Shown here: piece after piece, positions 8,813 through 20,427 of the stretch
Layout of the letters: each line of letters opens with the position of its first letter
Position numbering within the stretch: position 1 is the first letter of the stretch
DNA from: Naematelia aurantialba
Lineage: Eukaryota; Basidiomycota; Tremellomycetes; Tremellales; Naemateliaceae
Direction: 5' to 3'
NCBI GenBank assembly: GCA_021527695.1
Contig: JAKFAO010000008.1
Location: forward strand, 372,001 to 436,000
Length of the DNA stretch: 64,000 nucleotides
Notes under the pieces: generated by a model
Told to the model about the DNA's origin: nothing
The model's database searches: none
What the model saw: only the letters and a program-made list of their open reading frames with translations
Made by a program: the position numbers and the translations under genes

Positions 8813-11800
8813 TCACCCCGCCTGCCGCTCCTCTGCCATCTCGTACTCGAACGCCTGGTCGAACCTGTTCCTCCCATCTCCTCCTCCCGCTGCTGCACCA
8901 CCACCACCACCACCACCACCGCCCGCCCCTCCACGCAGTCCTGCCCCTGCAGATCCGGATCCGGATCCGGTGTGGCCCGCGACCCACCCCCTGGCACTAG
9001 CGTACAACCTGCTCCCTCGGACCCGCGCCCAACTCCACGCTTCCTCCAGCACGATCTCCAGCCCGTGACTGCCCGCTTCGTGCCCCTCCTCCACGGCGGC
9101 CCAGCTCTCCGCCCACCCCGAGTCGCTCTCGGTGCTATCGGCCCGACTCTGGTTGGCCGAGTTGGAAGTCGAGGTGGCGCCTGCGTTGGCGTTGGGCCGG
9201 CCCTGGGCGTGCGTGGCCGACGTGGCAGAGGTAGGTGATCGCCCTTCACGGGAGAGCCGGTGGTGGTGCTCAACCGAGGCTTCGTGCCGCAACACGTCTT
9301 TAACTGTCACCAGTCCCACCAGCTGTCCTTCTTGGATCACCAGAATGACACGCGGCCTGGCAACTGTCAGCTGGAGTACAGTCACAAACCAGATCGAGGA
9401 GAGTGGAGCAGGGACACATACCCCATGCGCCGGAACAGCTGCATGACGATCTCAAGCGGCATCTTGGGCGACACAGCCAGCGGTGTCTGAGCGATCACAT
9501 CAGTATCCCAGTTTGTGCCAGTTTGTGCACAGCGAGCAGCGCTGACGCCCACGCACCTCGTCCACATACTGCCCAAAATCGACCTGTTCCGCCTCAACGC
9601 CGCTCGTCCGGCCCCCGACAGCTGATGCCCCCTGTTCACTGCCCCCGCCGCCCATCTGCGGCGTACCAACCAATCCAGGCGACCGTGTATAGCTCATCTG
9701 TCGCCCTGGAATAACGATGTCAGGATTCGGCAGCAGTCCATTCGCCTTTTCTGCGTCCGCGCTGATACACTGGAATGTACACGTCGCCGTGGGCGATAGA
9801 TTGCGCGTCCGTCGTGCTCGATCCAAGGCATATCGGAGTTCAGACTTTCGTGCAAAGCCAATGACGGTGCGGTCAGTCTCGGAGCGGACGACCGGAAATC
9901 CCTGATAATTTGTGCTCTGGACAATCTCGCCTACAGATCCCGTCAGCTCGTGCATCAGAGTACGAGGACGCGTAAGCTGACCAATCTCTTGCAGAGGCAT
10001 CCCGGAAGCATTCATCATTATTATATCCTTCTTCATGACATTGGCAACTGAAAGGCATCAGCCGGGATCGCCAGGCGATACGAAGACTTACTAGGCTCGA
10101 TGAATGCATGATCGCCATCTTCCTTGTCCTCCTTCTCCAAGAACGGATATCCATTGAATCGAATCATCCTATCCGCTATCCCGCCTCCGCCAAATTGATC
10201 ACTGACAGCTTTGGTAGCCAATACAACGATCTTTCGGAGGCCATCAGCTGGACGTATCCAATCCCTCCAGTGGAACCCACCATAGTAGGCAGGATATATG
10301 TCAGGGCACCAGTCAGTTCAAACATGATGACGACAACGGTGACAGTCAAGCGAGTAACACCACTACTCCATGTTAGTGGGACTACATGGATGGGCTGCGT
10401 GAACCTTACCTCAGAGCAGCAGCGGCACCGAGAAATGCATAAGTTCCCGGGGTGATGCACGGGGCATCAGGAGCGCACGTAGCAAACAATGGCGCCTGGG
10501 GATACGCGCTATTCCCATCAGAAGACGCCTTGGAAGAGAAGAAAGAGGCGCACTTTTGCAGAGCCTTCACAAGTATTCCAATCATTCTGCCGAAAGTCGC
10601 TCCTACTGCCATGGACGGGACGAAGATCCCGCATGGCACCTTACATCCATACGAAACAACAATGAGGACGATGCGGACTATGGTCGCCAGAAGGAGTGAG
10701 TTGACCATACGCCATTGCGAGGATGCTCTGCGTGATGTCAGGTCTCGGATTATTTCCTTGTGTCGATCTCAAAGGTCCAGTGACTCACTGGCATAGCCCA
10801 TTATGGTCACCTCCACCTTCACATTCTCTGAACAATAACGCCATTGACTCGGTCATATCGATTCGCAAGAACCTGTTCAGGTAACCGATGAAAGCCGTCA
10901 GAGTCGCCAGAGTGACCGCCTCGGCAACTCCGTGATGAGCAAGGTGCTTTCGTCGAAAAGCAGCGACCTGTATGTTGAATTTGATGACGAAAGCGCCATA
11001 CAATCCCTAGTGACAGAGTTAGCCTAAATACAAGCCCGGCTAGCTGAAGACTTACACCAAAGATGCCAAGGATGATGTATGCTGGAATCTCAAAATAGTG
11101 CCAGTCGCGATCGTATGATACCTGGAACAACACGAGCTTCCCCGTGCGGAATGGGTCCATGGACTGCGAGCGTCAGACCGCAACCAAGACCAGTATACTG
11201 TATGACTGACAGCGAGCGTGAATGTCGCCACCAGAGCACAGACAAAGCTCTGCCACATAGTCCGATTCGAGAAGGTCTGATTCATTTCCTAATATCCCAT
11301 CAGCTGTCGTCGCAATGAGCGAGTAAGTCTCGCACCTCGATAGAGAACAGGACTCCGCCAATAGGAGACCCGAAAGCGACGGCTACTCCTGCAGCACTCG
11401 ATGCGGTCACAATCTCCCTCATCTTGACTACTCAGGGTTAGCCACGTACAGGCAAAGCACATCGACCATCACTGACGTTGACTTCGGTTGTAGCGACTGA
11501 AGAACCGTGCGATGACATTCCCAATGCTGCACGCGACATGTACCGAGGGACCTTCTTTGCCTACGGATAGGCCCGAGGCGATCGCCAGTGGCTGTATTGC
11601 CTCAGTACCGTTCTGTAGCATTGGGGAGTGGAGCGTCACGTACAAGAGTCAAGCCCTTGAGAAAAAACGTCTCCGCGCCGAGGAAACCCTTGATGATGAA
11701 ACCTCCAAGGATACATTTGATCTCGGAAATACCAGACCCGGCGGCGTACGGTGCAAAGTTGCGCACAAGGTATGATGCAGAAAACGAGAACGCGCCCTGT

Positions 11801-12557
11801 TGGTGTTATTTCAGAAAATTGGCAGGACGCATGACAGAGTTGGGGTCGCTCACTGCCCAGAGGATATATGCTATCCAGCGAAAAGGTTCTACACCGCCCC
11901 AGTTGCGCCATTCTGAACACCCTTCTCCCTCCTCTGAGATCTCCAGGCAGCAGAACTTTTGGCTCAACCACCATCCCGTCGTGCAGTATCCCATCTTCAT
12001 ATCGGACAGCCATACCGTGATGATGGATATGATTGCTGCACTGAGACCAATCGCTACACCTAATAGGAATTCAGCTGGAACCTACTCCATGCTGTACCAT
12101 GTCCACCGACTCACCGACTAGCGAGATGACCACCCAGTTCTGGCCTTCGTCTAATACTTGCGCGACGTAACGCCATATCCGTCCTGGAATGCCATCAAGC
12201 TTGTTCAGCCTAGCTACCATCCCTGTGGGCTTTGCTGGTCCTTGCGCGCGGACATGGCGCTCGTGCAGCGAGTCCTGGATCCAGTCTACATGGTGTCAAT
12301 ACTGGATGACAGTAATCCGGCAACCTCAGATTCCTCTGACCACTCGGACGTACCAACTGTAGTAAAGTCTTCGTACCGCCTGAAGTTTGTCAGCCTCCTG
12401 GACTATGCCTCCACGGCCTTAGAGGATGCACCCACCTGATCAAGTCCATCTCCTCCTCGTCTTCCTTCGCCTGGCCATTCCCCGAATGACCGTTCATGAG
12501 TGGACTCTCATCCTCGCCATCCTCCTGCGCCCGATCGGCGGTCGGAGGGTACGACAT
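8813..12557 (-). CDS. CLC-type chloride channel/exchanger (GEF1-like)
   Basis: A many-exon gene. The start chosen is ATG at 12557 ([19 protein letters not shown]), the first in-frame ATG of an acidic N-terminus leading to the RRYEDFTT and [15 protein letters not shown] elements of GEF1/CLC-3-type proteins. Channel motifs in order: the [11 protein letters not shown] region, [24 protein letters not shown] (with the gating glutamate), [13 protein letters not shown] (with the proton-pathway glutamate) and [19 protein letters not shown]. Two cytosolic CBS domains follow ([20 protein letters not shown] and [20 protein letters not shown]) with a disordered insert between them. The tail contains a poly-Gly run and ends [14 protein letters not shown] at 8813. 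The two glutamates suggest a Cl-/H+ exchanger of Golgi or endosomal membranes (inference). Introns are short GT-AG. Confidence 0.92.
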
Positions 12558-13130
12558 GGCGTGAGACCATGTGTTGGGTGGTAGGATCTGCTTGCGGGGT
12601 ATGTTGCTTGACTCTGACAGCTAGCTGCAGCGAGTCCTTGCATGAGAAGTACGCGCCCGAAGATGGCAGATTCGCCACGTGAACGACACGTGCTTGCCGC
12701 GTGGAGGAGAAGAGATGAGCTCACCCGGCCACCAAGAGTGATTCCCCCTGAACCCTTTTTTTGCTTCCGTGCCATCCTTCTTTCTTTCCCTCCCCTTTGT
12801 TTCCTTCCCTCCCAGTGGGATTCGGCTTTTGCGGCGCTGAAATTCAAAGCGACACGTCCAACGACAACTTTCCATCGTCGACAATACCGTGAGCAGCGCG
12901 ACTGCTTTCACAAAGCAGTCAAGGGCTCTGTGCGTGTGCGTCGATCACCCAGCATCGTCCGCCGCCGTGCAGGCCGTTGCCACCTGGTGCAGCAACACTG
13001 CTATCGCTGGGCCTCTTGACGCGTGACGGTGGGTGGTATTCTCTGCATAGCTGGCAAACGATCAGGACGACTTTTGGCTCATGCTTTCGCGCCTTTTTTT
13101 AGGCTTATCATCAATCCACGCGGATTAAAC
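12558..13130. promoter_or_regulatory. divergent promoter between CLC and Snf2/Sth1 genes, two E-boxes
   Basis: About 570 nt. CACGTG occurs at 12676-12681 and again at 12687-12692. A pyrimidine-rich tract lies at about 12745-12820. No gene is supported. Confidence 0.45.
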
Positions 13131-16100
13131 ATGGCCGAGTCGACTCCTGTCGCCATGCCAGTCTCGCAGCCTGATGATCAATCTACTGCTCATGCACCAT
13201 CCTTCCCACCCACCTCCATCCCAGGAGCCGCTCCTGCGCCCGCGTCGGAGCAAGCGCCTACTCCTACACCAGCGTCAGTAACGGGTCAGCCTAGTCAAGC
13301 GGATGCACAGCAGAAGATGGATTTGGTTGCAGGCTTGAATGCACAGCAAATTGCAAACATCCACAAGGTGGGTCTCTTGCCATCATCTGCGTGTCAAGAG
13401 CTGAATGCTTCAGCGTGTCACCGATTTAGCAGCAGCAGGGCAGACAAGAGACAACTCGACAGAAGCTCAGAAACTTCTGGCGATTCTAGATCTTTATGCG
13501 CGAGCACGGCAGATTGGGTATGTGTCTAGCCTTTCATCGTGCACATCGACTCAATCCTCTAGCGTTATTAGGAGCGAGAATGCGAGAGGTGCAAATGAGC
13601 AGCATCAACCGCCCGCGACTGGCAGCAATGGGACGTCTGCCACTCCCGGTTCGAGTGAGTCGTACCCTAAGTGCTCCTCTGACCCTGCTCTAGCTGCACC
13701 TCCACCCGCTGGACACATTGCAATGACGCCTCAACAAATCGCGCAATTGCGGTCGCAAGCCGCCTCGTACCAGCTTCTTAGTCGGAATCAGCCCGTTCCG
13801 CAATACCTGCAACAAGCAGCTCAGGGCACTCCTCCTCCGGGCTCAGGAGGCTTCCCGGCGGCACCAAATCCGCTGGGTGAGGGCACAGAAAACAAGATCA
13901 TGGAGAAAACGATAGAAGCAGCAGTCGGGGATGCCATCACCGCGAAGCAGAGCAAGTCGGATGGTACGGATATCGAAGGAGCCGCATCCGGGGCAAGTAG
14001 CGATAACGAGAAGATTACAACGCCACCAGCTGGCCCGCTCTACGCCGCTGAATACGATGAAGCCTCCATCATCTATCCTTATAATGCATATGCGCATCCT
14101 TCAGTCTACGCCAACCGCAAATTCGACGAGGAGATCGCGAATCCCCTCACCAAAATGCAACGACTCTTGGTTCCATCAATCATGCCGAAAGGGCTGGATC
14201 CATATCTCCTAATGGAAGAGCGAAATCGCTACGTGGATACCCGTATTGCATGGAGGATGAAGGAGCTCGAAGAGATGGATTCAACAGCAGGCATGGAGCA
14301 GGGTGCTGAGGATGTGCCCGGCATCACAGATGGTGAAAAGAAGGCTCGCGCGCCAGCCGGCATACGCGCTCGAATTGAGCTGCTCAGCCTTCGACTCAGG
14401 GATAAACAACGACTGCTCCGGGAGGACATGGTCCGAGCCATGCACGGTGCCGCTCAAGTGCCCGCCGATCGCAGTCAGTTCCGTCGCTTCCGGACACACA
14501 CATTGCGCGATGCTCGTGCAACCGAGACAGCCGAGAGGCGCCAGCGGACGGAGCGGGAGCAACGAGGCAAGCAACGACATATCGCTTACATCCACTCGAT
14601 CTGCGAGCATGGTCAGAATGTTATCGGAGCCGGGGTTGGATCTTCTCGCGGAGCCGGGGCGGAAAAGATGCGTCGCATGGGCCGTCTGATGATGAAGCTT
14701 CACAGCGATACAGAAAAGGAAGAACAGAAGCGTGTGGAGCGACTTGCGAAAGAGCGTCTCAAGGCCCTCAAGAACGACGACGAAGATGCCTACCTTGCTT
14801 TGCTTGGAGAAGCGAAGGACTCGCGTATCGGTCATTTGCTCAAGCAAACCGATCAGTATCTCGAGACTTTGGCTGCAGCTGTTGTGGAGCAGCAGAACGA
14901 CGATGTACATCGAGATCAGATGGCGATAGAGATGCCTTATGAGGAGGAAGATGGGCCGGCTGATGAGACGATGTTTGGTGCACGGCGGCAGGACGGCGAA
15001 GAGGAGGGCGCCGAGCGGAAAGCGGGAAAGGTCGACTACTACGCCATTGCCCATCGAAAACAGGAGAAGGTCACAAAGCAAGCGAGTATCTTGACGGGAG
15101 GAACCCTGAAAGACTACCAAGTCAAGGGTCTCCAGTGGATGATCAGTTTGTACAACAATCGCCTGAACGGTATTCTTGCAGACGAAATGGTGAGCCGTGA
15201 TTGCGGAATGTCAACTGACATAATAGGGTCTGGGAAAGACAATTCAGACGATCTCCCTCATCACTTACCTGATCGAGAAGAAACAACAACGGGGTCCATT
15301 CCTTGTGCTTGTACCTCTGTCGACTCTAACGAACTGGACGCTGGAGTTTCAACGTTGGGCCCCTACCGTGTCAACCGTAATCCTGAAAGGCTCGCCAAAT
15401 CAACGAAAGGAGCAATATGCCCGATTACGATCCCTGGACTTCCAGGTCTGCTTGACGACGTACGAATATGTCATCAAGGAACGACCTATCTTGGCCAAGA
15501 TCAAGTGGATCCATATGATCATCGATGAGGGCCATCGAATGAAGAACGTCAAGTCGAAGCTCAGTCAGACATTGAATGATTACTACACGACGCGGTATCG
15601 GCTTATCTTGACTGGAACTCCTCTACAGGTTAGAATCCGAGTTGAAGTTGTTAGAGATCCAAGGCTGATCTAGCAGAACAATCTCCCAGAACTCTGGGCG
15701 TTGCTCAACTTTGTTTTACCGAAGATCTTCAATTCGGTGAAATCGTTTGACGAGTGGTTCAACGCGCCTTTCGCCAACACCGGAGGCGAAAAGATGGAGA
15801 TGAACGAAGAAGAGGCACTTTTGGTTGTCAAGCGTCTGCACAAGGTGCTTCGGCCATTCTTGCTGCGAAGACTGAAACGCGACGTCGAGTCCGAGTTGCC
15901 GGACAAGGTCGAGAAGGTCATCTACACGAGAATGTCCGCCTTGCAGTGGAGGTTGTACGAGAGCGTAAAAACGCACAAAACGCTACCGACTGACGTCAAT
16001 GCTGCGTAAGTTGCACGCCCTTTGTACGCTGCCGTGGCTGATCGCTCGCAGGAAACCTCGCCGTCAAGTCAGTCTGCAGAATGCTCTTATGCAGCTGCGT

Positions 16101-18215
16101 AAGATATGTAATCATCCTTTCGTCTTTCCCGAAGTCGACGACGATTTCTCCGATGGCAACAACATCGACGAGCGGATCGTGCGCACCGCAGGCAAGTTTG
16201 AGCTACTGGATCGGATATTGCCAAAGCTCTTCAAGACAGGCCACAAAGTGAGTCTGATGTGTATTTATTGCGAGTGCAGCTAAATCAGCCAGGTCTTGAT
16301 CTTCTTCCAAATGACCGAGATTATGACGATCATCGCCGACTTCTTCGACTATCGCGGCTGGAAGTACTGTCGGCTGGACGGTGGTACTAAGGCAGATGAT
16401 CGTCAAACTCTCTTGTCAACCTTCAATGATCCCAACTCGCCCTACCAGGTATTCATCCTCTCCACGCGGGCGGGAGGTCTAGGTCTCAACTTGCAAAGTG
16501 CCGACACCGTCATCATGTTTGTCGTTTGACTGTTAGGGTGTGATGTACATTGACCATCGTAGCTTCGACACAGATTGGAATCCTCATGCCGATCTGCAGG
16601 CTCAGGATCGGTGAGTGAATTGTTTGTGGCACGAAGCCTCCTGACTTGTGTCAGTGCCCATCGAATTGGACAGAAGAAAGAGGTCCGAGTGCTCCGACTC
16701 ATTTCATCCGGAACTGTCGAAGAGCTTGTGCTTTCTCGGGCTCAGAGGAAGCTAGAAATCGATGGCAAGGTCATTCAGGCTGGTAAATTTGATGACGTAA
16801 CCACCGGTGCGGAGTACGAGGCGTTGCTTGTAAGCTATTCTTACTAAAGTGGTACACGTTGTCTCACAGTGCTCGTAGGCAAAAGCGTTTGAACAGAACG
16901 AGGACGACAATGAGGAGACCAACGAGCTGGATGACGACGAGCTCAACGAGCTGCTTGCTCGAGGCGATGACGAGCTGGGTATCTTCACACAGATGGATCA
17001 GGACCGGAAACAAGATCAGCTTGCAAGGTGGAAAGCGGAAGGACACAAGGGCGAACTGCCTGCACCGCTCATGGCCGATTCTGAGCTTCCGGCGTTCTAC
17101 CGACGAGACCTCGCAAAAGAGCTGGCTGCCCAACCCGAGCTCACGGACGACGAGATTGGTCGAGGTCGACGCGCCAAGGCTGAAGTGCGATACACTGACG
17201 GATTGACGGACGACCAATGGCTCAACGCGCTGGATGACTCGGACGATGATCCAGACGATGCGGCGGTCCGGAAGAGGCAACGGGCGGAGAAGAAGGCGGA
17301 GCGGAAGAGAATGAACCAGGAGCTCGAGCAGGCCGAGGCGAGAGGAGAGCCCTTGTCGAGTGTGCCGATCAAGCTGTTACAGGATCCAGATGTGAAACCG
17401 GCCAAGAAGCGCGGTCGGCCAAGCAAGTCTGCGACACCATCGGTCTTGGGTGATGAAATACCTGTTGTGAGTATTGTGTCGCGGCGTGACATAACACGAC
17501 CTTATCATTGCGGAAGGATGAAATGAGCTCACGAAGAATAGAAACGCCGCAAACTGGACGAGTCGAGCGGACCTACTCCTGCAGAGATGCAGGCCATGTC
17601 GACGCTCTACAACGAGACCAATGCGCTCAAATCCGAGGTCGGAGAGATGCTCAACCAATATTTCGTCAAGCCTGTCGATAAGAAGGTGCGTCATGCAGGC
17701 TGCTGCGAGTTTCAGAATCTCAGTGCTGATGTATGAATCAGATGTTCTTTGACTACTACACGATTATAAAGCAGCCAATGACAATGGGACAGATCAAAAA
17801 GTCTCTCGGCAAGCCGACCTACACTCTGGCGCAGTTCCGAGACGACATGCGGCTCGTCTGGGACAATGCGAGGACGTACAACGAAGAGGGTTCGTGGGTG
17901 TACAACGCTGCGGACGACATGCAGGAATTCTTCGATCGGCGCTACGAAGAAGAGGTCGCCAGATTGTCTTCGGGATCAGGCGCAGCGACGGCGGGGCCGG
18001 GGGCGGACGGGGGAAGTGGAGGGGATAGCGGGCCTGGTACGGCCGTGCCCAGCGGGACTAGTACCCCGATGTACAGACCGCAGGATAAGGTGCCGGTGCC
18101 CGGGCCCAGGATCAAGATCAGCATGGGGGGGAGTAAGCGGAAACAGGAGATCAAGGACGAGAGCGAGGAGAGTGAGGATGACGACGATGACGACGACGAG
18201 GATGATGATTACTAG
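13131..18215 (+). CDS. SNF2-family chromatin remodelling ATPase (Snf2/Sth1, BRG1-type)
   Basis: The catalytic ATPase of a SWI/SNF or RSC complex; it slides or ejects nucleosomes in the nucleus. The start is ATG at 13131 (AAACATGGCC). In order: a Pro/Ala-rich N-terminus; an HSA-like basic helical region (~14470-14750); the helicase ATP lobe with [15 protein letters not shown], a DEGH box ([10 protein letters not shown]) and LTGTPLQ; then [39 protein letters not shown] motif [36 protein letters not shown] and AHRIGQ. A SnAC-like acidic region, an AT-hook (KKRGRPSK) and a bromodomain ([26 protein letters not shown]) follow, then an acidic tail. The intron splitting GLGKT (15190-15226) is only 37 nt. 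At ~16507 a GTTTGT donor gives VIIFDTDWN. Snf2 and Sth1 cannot be told apart here. Confidence 0.95.
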
Positions 18216-18581
18216 TGGAGTAGTAATCGATGCTCGAGTTTCGGTTGTTCTGGTCCCCTCGACTAGATCTTTCGTTTGTGTTGCTCTAGATCACTCTGCT
18301 GTTGTTGTCTCGTAGCTCTGCAGAGGTGGTGCGCGGTCGAGAGCAGACCATTTCAGGAGGCGTAGACGTGGATTATCTTAGACGTGGACTATCTCGTCGT
18401 TCATTGGCTAGGGCGTTTGTATGAAGAAGACTCCAAGCAGCGTTGTCGAGCATTTGCCACTGGCCACGTGGTTATCCACGGATTTGCGGGGCCACACGAC
18501 GCTTGCGCCAGCTCTGGCGGTGTGGATTTCTGTTTCTGCATTCTGCGCTTTTGCGTTTGTGCTCGCTCCATCCGGATCACA
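18216..18581. other. intergenic: promoter of the Nas6 gene
   Basis: About 370 nt between two rightward genes. It contains a PACE-like site (18453-18461) and an E-box (18464-18471). No gene is supported. Confidence 0.5.
18453..18471. promoter_or_regulatory. PACE-like element next to CCACGTGG E-box
   Basis: TTTGCCACT at 18453-18461 is the reverse complement of AGTGGCAAA, one base from the proteasome element GGTGGCAAA bound by Rpn4 in ascomycete yeasts. CCACGTGG follows at 18464-18471. Both are about 110-130 nt before the ATG of a proteasome assembly chaperone. An Rpn4 orthologue in this fungus is unproven. Confidence 0.3.
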
Positions 18582-20064
18582 ATGTCGGGATTTAGCATAC
18601 AGAAAGCCGCGCTGGAAGGTGAGTCACGAACGACTGGGTCTGTGGCGCTTCGCCCGTGACGGTGCTGAGTGTGCTGACGGTGCTGACGGTGTTGACAGGT
18701 CAGCCGGGTTTAGTCAGGACGTTGCTGGCGAGTGACCCGGGGCTGATACATGCCAAAGACGCGGTGAGTGCGCAAGCTTCTGAATGCTGGGATCTGAGGC
18801 TGGCGTTGGCCTGCCATTGGATGGACTCGATCATTGGATTTTATACTGGCTTGGAGTCTGATACTGGCTGCGATGGCACACACTCGTCTAGCTCATATCC
18901 TCGACTAACACACGCAGGACGGTCGCACCGCATTGCACTGGGCCTCGACGCGGGACAACCTCGGCATGATCCAGCTGCTGCTAAGCTACCAGCCCGACCT
19001 TGAAGCACGGGATAGCATGGGATGGACGAGCTTGATGATTGCTAGTGAGTTATTAGTCTGCACCCGTCATGCGATACAAGTACATCCGTATCTGCTCCAG
19101 TGTCATGTCCGTTGCCGGTTCTCAATGTAGCCGTGTTCAAGGTACCCGTGTCTTGATCAACACGCTGTCGTGCGACGCGGCCTACACACACATTCCACAG
19201 CGAGCTTCATGCTTTATGCTGACGCTGATCGACGATAGCTGCGGCAGGACAGATCGACGTTGTCAGAGAGCTGTTGAATGCCGGGGCACAGGTGGACGGG
19301 ACCAACGACAAGGGACAAACCTCATTGCAAGTCCTCTCCCCGCGTGGCCCATCGCGCCTCAGTCTCTGCAGTCTCAATGCTGATCGAGGCAGACACTACG
19401 CGGCGTCAAAGGGCAACGTACAGGTGAGCTAGTGTCGGCATTTCCTGCGGTGATAGCTGACATGCCTAGATCGGGCGGCTACTCATCTCCAAGGGCGCTG
19501 ACGTGAGTGAATTTCCTTCTTGCCATCATCTTCAACTCTCTTCTCCGTGGTTTCCTTCGGCCGGACGTCTCCCCACGAGTCTTGGGGGCAGTGGACAATC
19601 CTCTACAAACTTCGAGGGTGGTGAACACGCTGATTCTGCCCAGATCAACGCCAAAGACCGCGCATCCCAATTCCCCCTCCATCGAGCAGCGACAACAGGC
19701 TCCAATGCGTTCCTACAGCTGGTGCTGAATCCCCCAGAAGGCCGGCCAAAAACGCGGCTCAACGGTGCAGACCGAGCAGGTAAGCAGCAGTCTCCTTGCA
19801 TGCCTTGGAGATGTTTTGGAGCACATCTTGGAGGACGCCATTCGTGTAGAGGCAACTGCTGACAACGCAGGCAATACACCACTGCATCTTGCACTGGAGA
19901 GTGGGCATGGCGACGCGGCTGTGGTGTTGATCGAGGCTGGGGCGGATCGGGAGCGGACGAATATCGAGGGCCAAGTGCCAGAGGAGATTGAAGGCGTTGG
20001 TGGGCAGGAGCAGAAGCGAGTCAGAGAGTACATCGTGTCGAAGGTTGGGCCGCGGCGGAGTTGA
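18582..20064 (+). CDS. NAS6: 26S proteasome assembly chaperone, ankyrin-repeat (Nas6/gankyrin, PSMD10)
   Basis: It chaperones the proteasome base by binding the C-domain of Rpt3. ATG at 18582 opens MSGFSIQKAALEG, the usual short capping helix. Successive exons encode ankyrin repeats: LVRTLLASDPGLIHAKDA, DGRTALHWASTRDNLGMIQLL, GWTSLMIA, AAAGQIDVVRELLNAGA, KGQTSLHYAASKGN, LLISKGADINAKDRASQFPLH and NTPLHLALESGHGDAAVVL. The stop is at 20064. Seven or so short exons are separated by GT-AG introns, and the number and order of repeats match gankyrin better than a generic ankyrin protein. Snf2/Sth1 lies upstream on the same strand. Confidence 0.85.
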
Positions 20065-20427
20065 GTGACGCGTCTGAGGCTTCCGGGTCAAGTAGCCCTT
20101 GACCGTCTCCGGGAGTCAGGCTACACTGTTACCTACACATCACACATCAGACATGCATGGCAGAGGGGCTGCACGAGCGCCAGCCGTGAGTGGGCTCGGG
20201 CTGGATCTGAGTATATACATCCACCAAAATCAAAAGACTGCCGAGGTCCGAAGTCGCCGTGAAAAATCAGACTATCGATAAGCCGCGACAGCGGCACTTT
20301 TCGAGCTGTTGCACTTTGTCTTGTCCGGTTCTGCCAACGCTCATCGAGGAGAGCACAGAGAGCACACGGGGTTCGCGCTCTGAACTCGCCGTGCTAGCTC
20401 GCCGGCCGCGCTGTCGCTGAACGCAGG
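20065..20427. other. intergenic: upstream of the mitochondrial carrier gene
   Basis: About 360 nt. No TATA box or conserved ORF was recognised. Confidence 0.4.
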
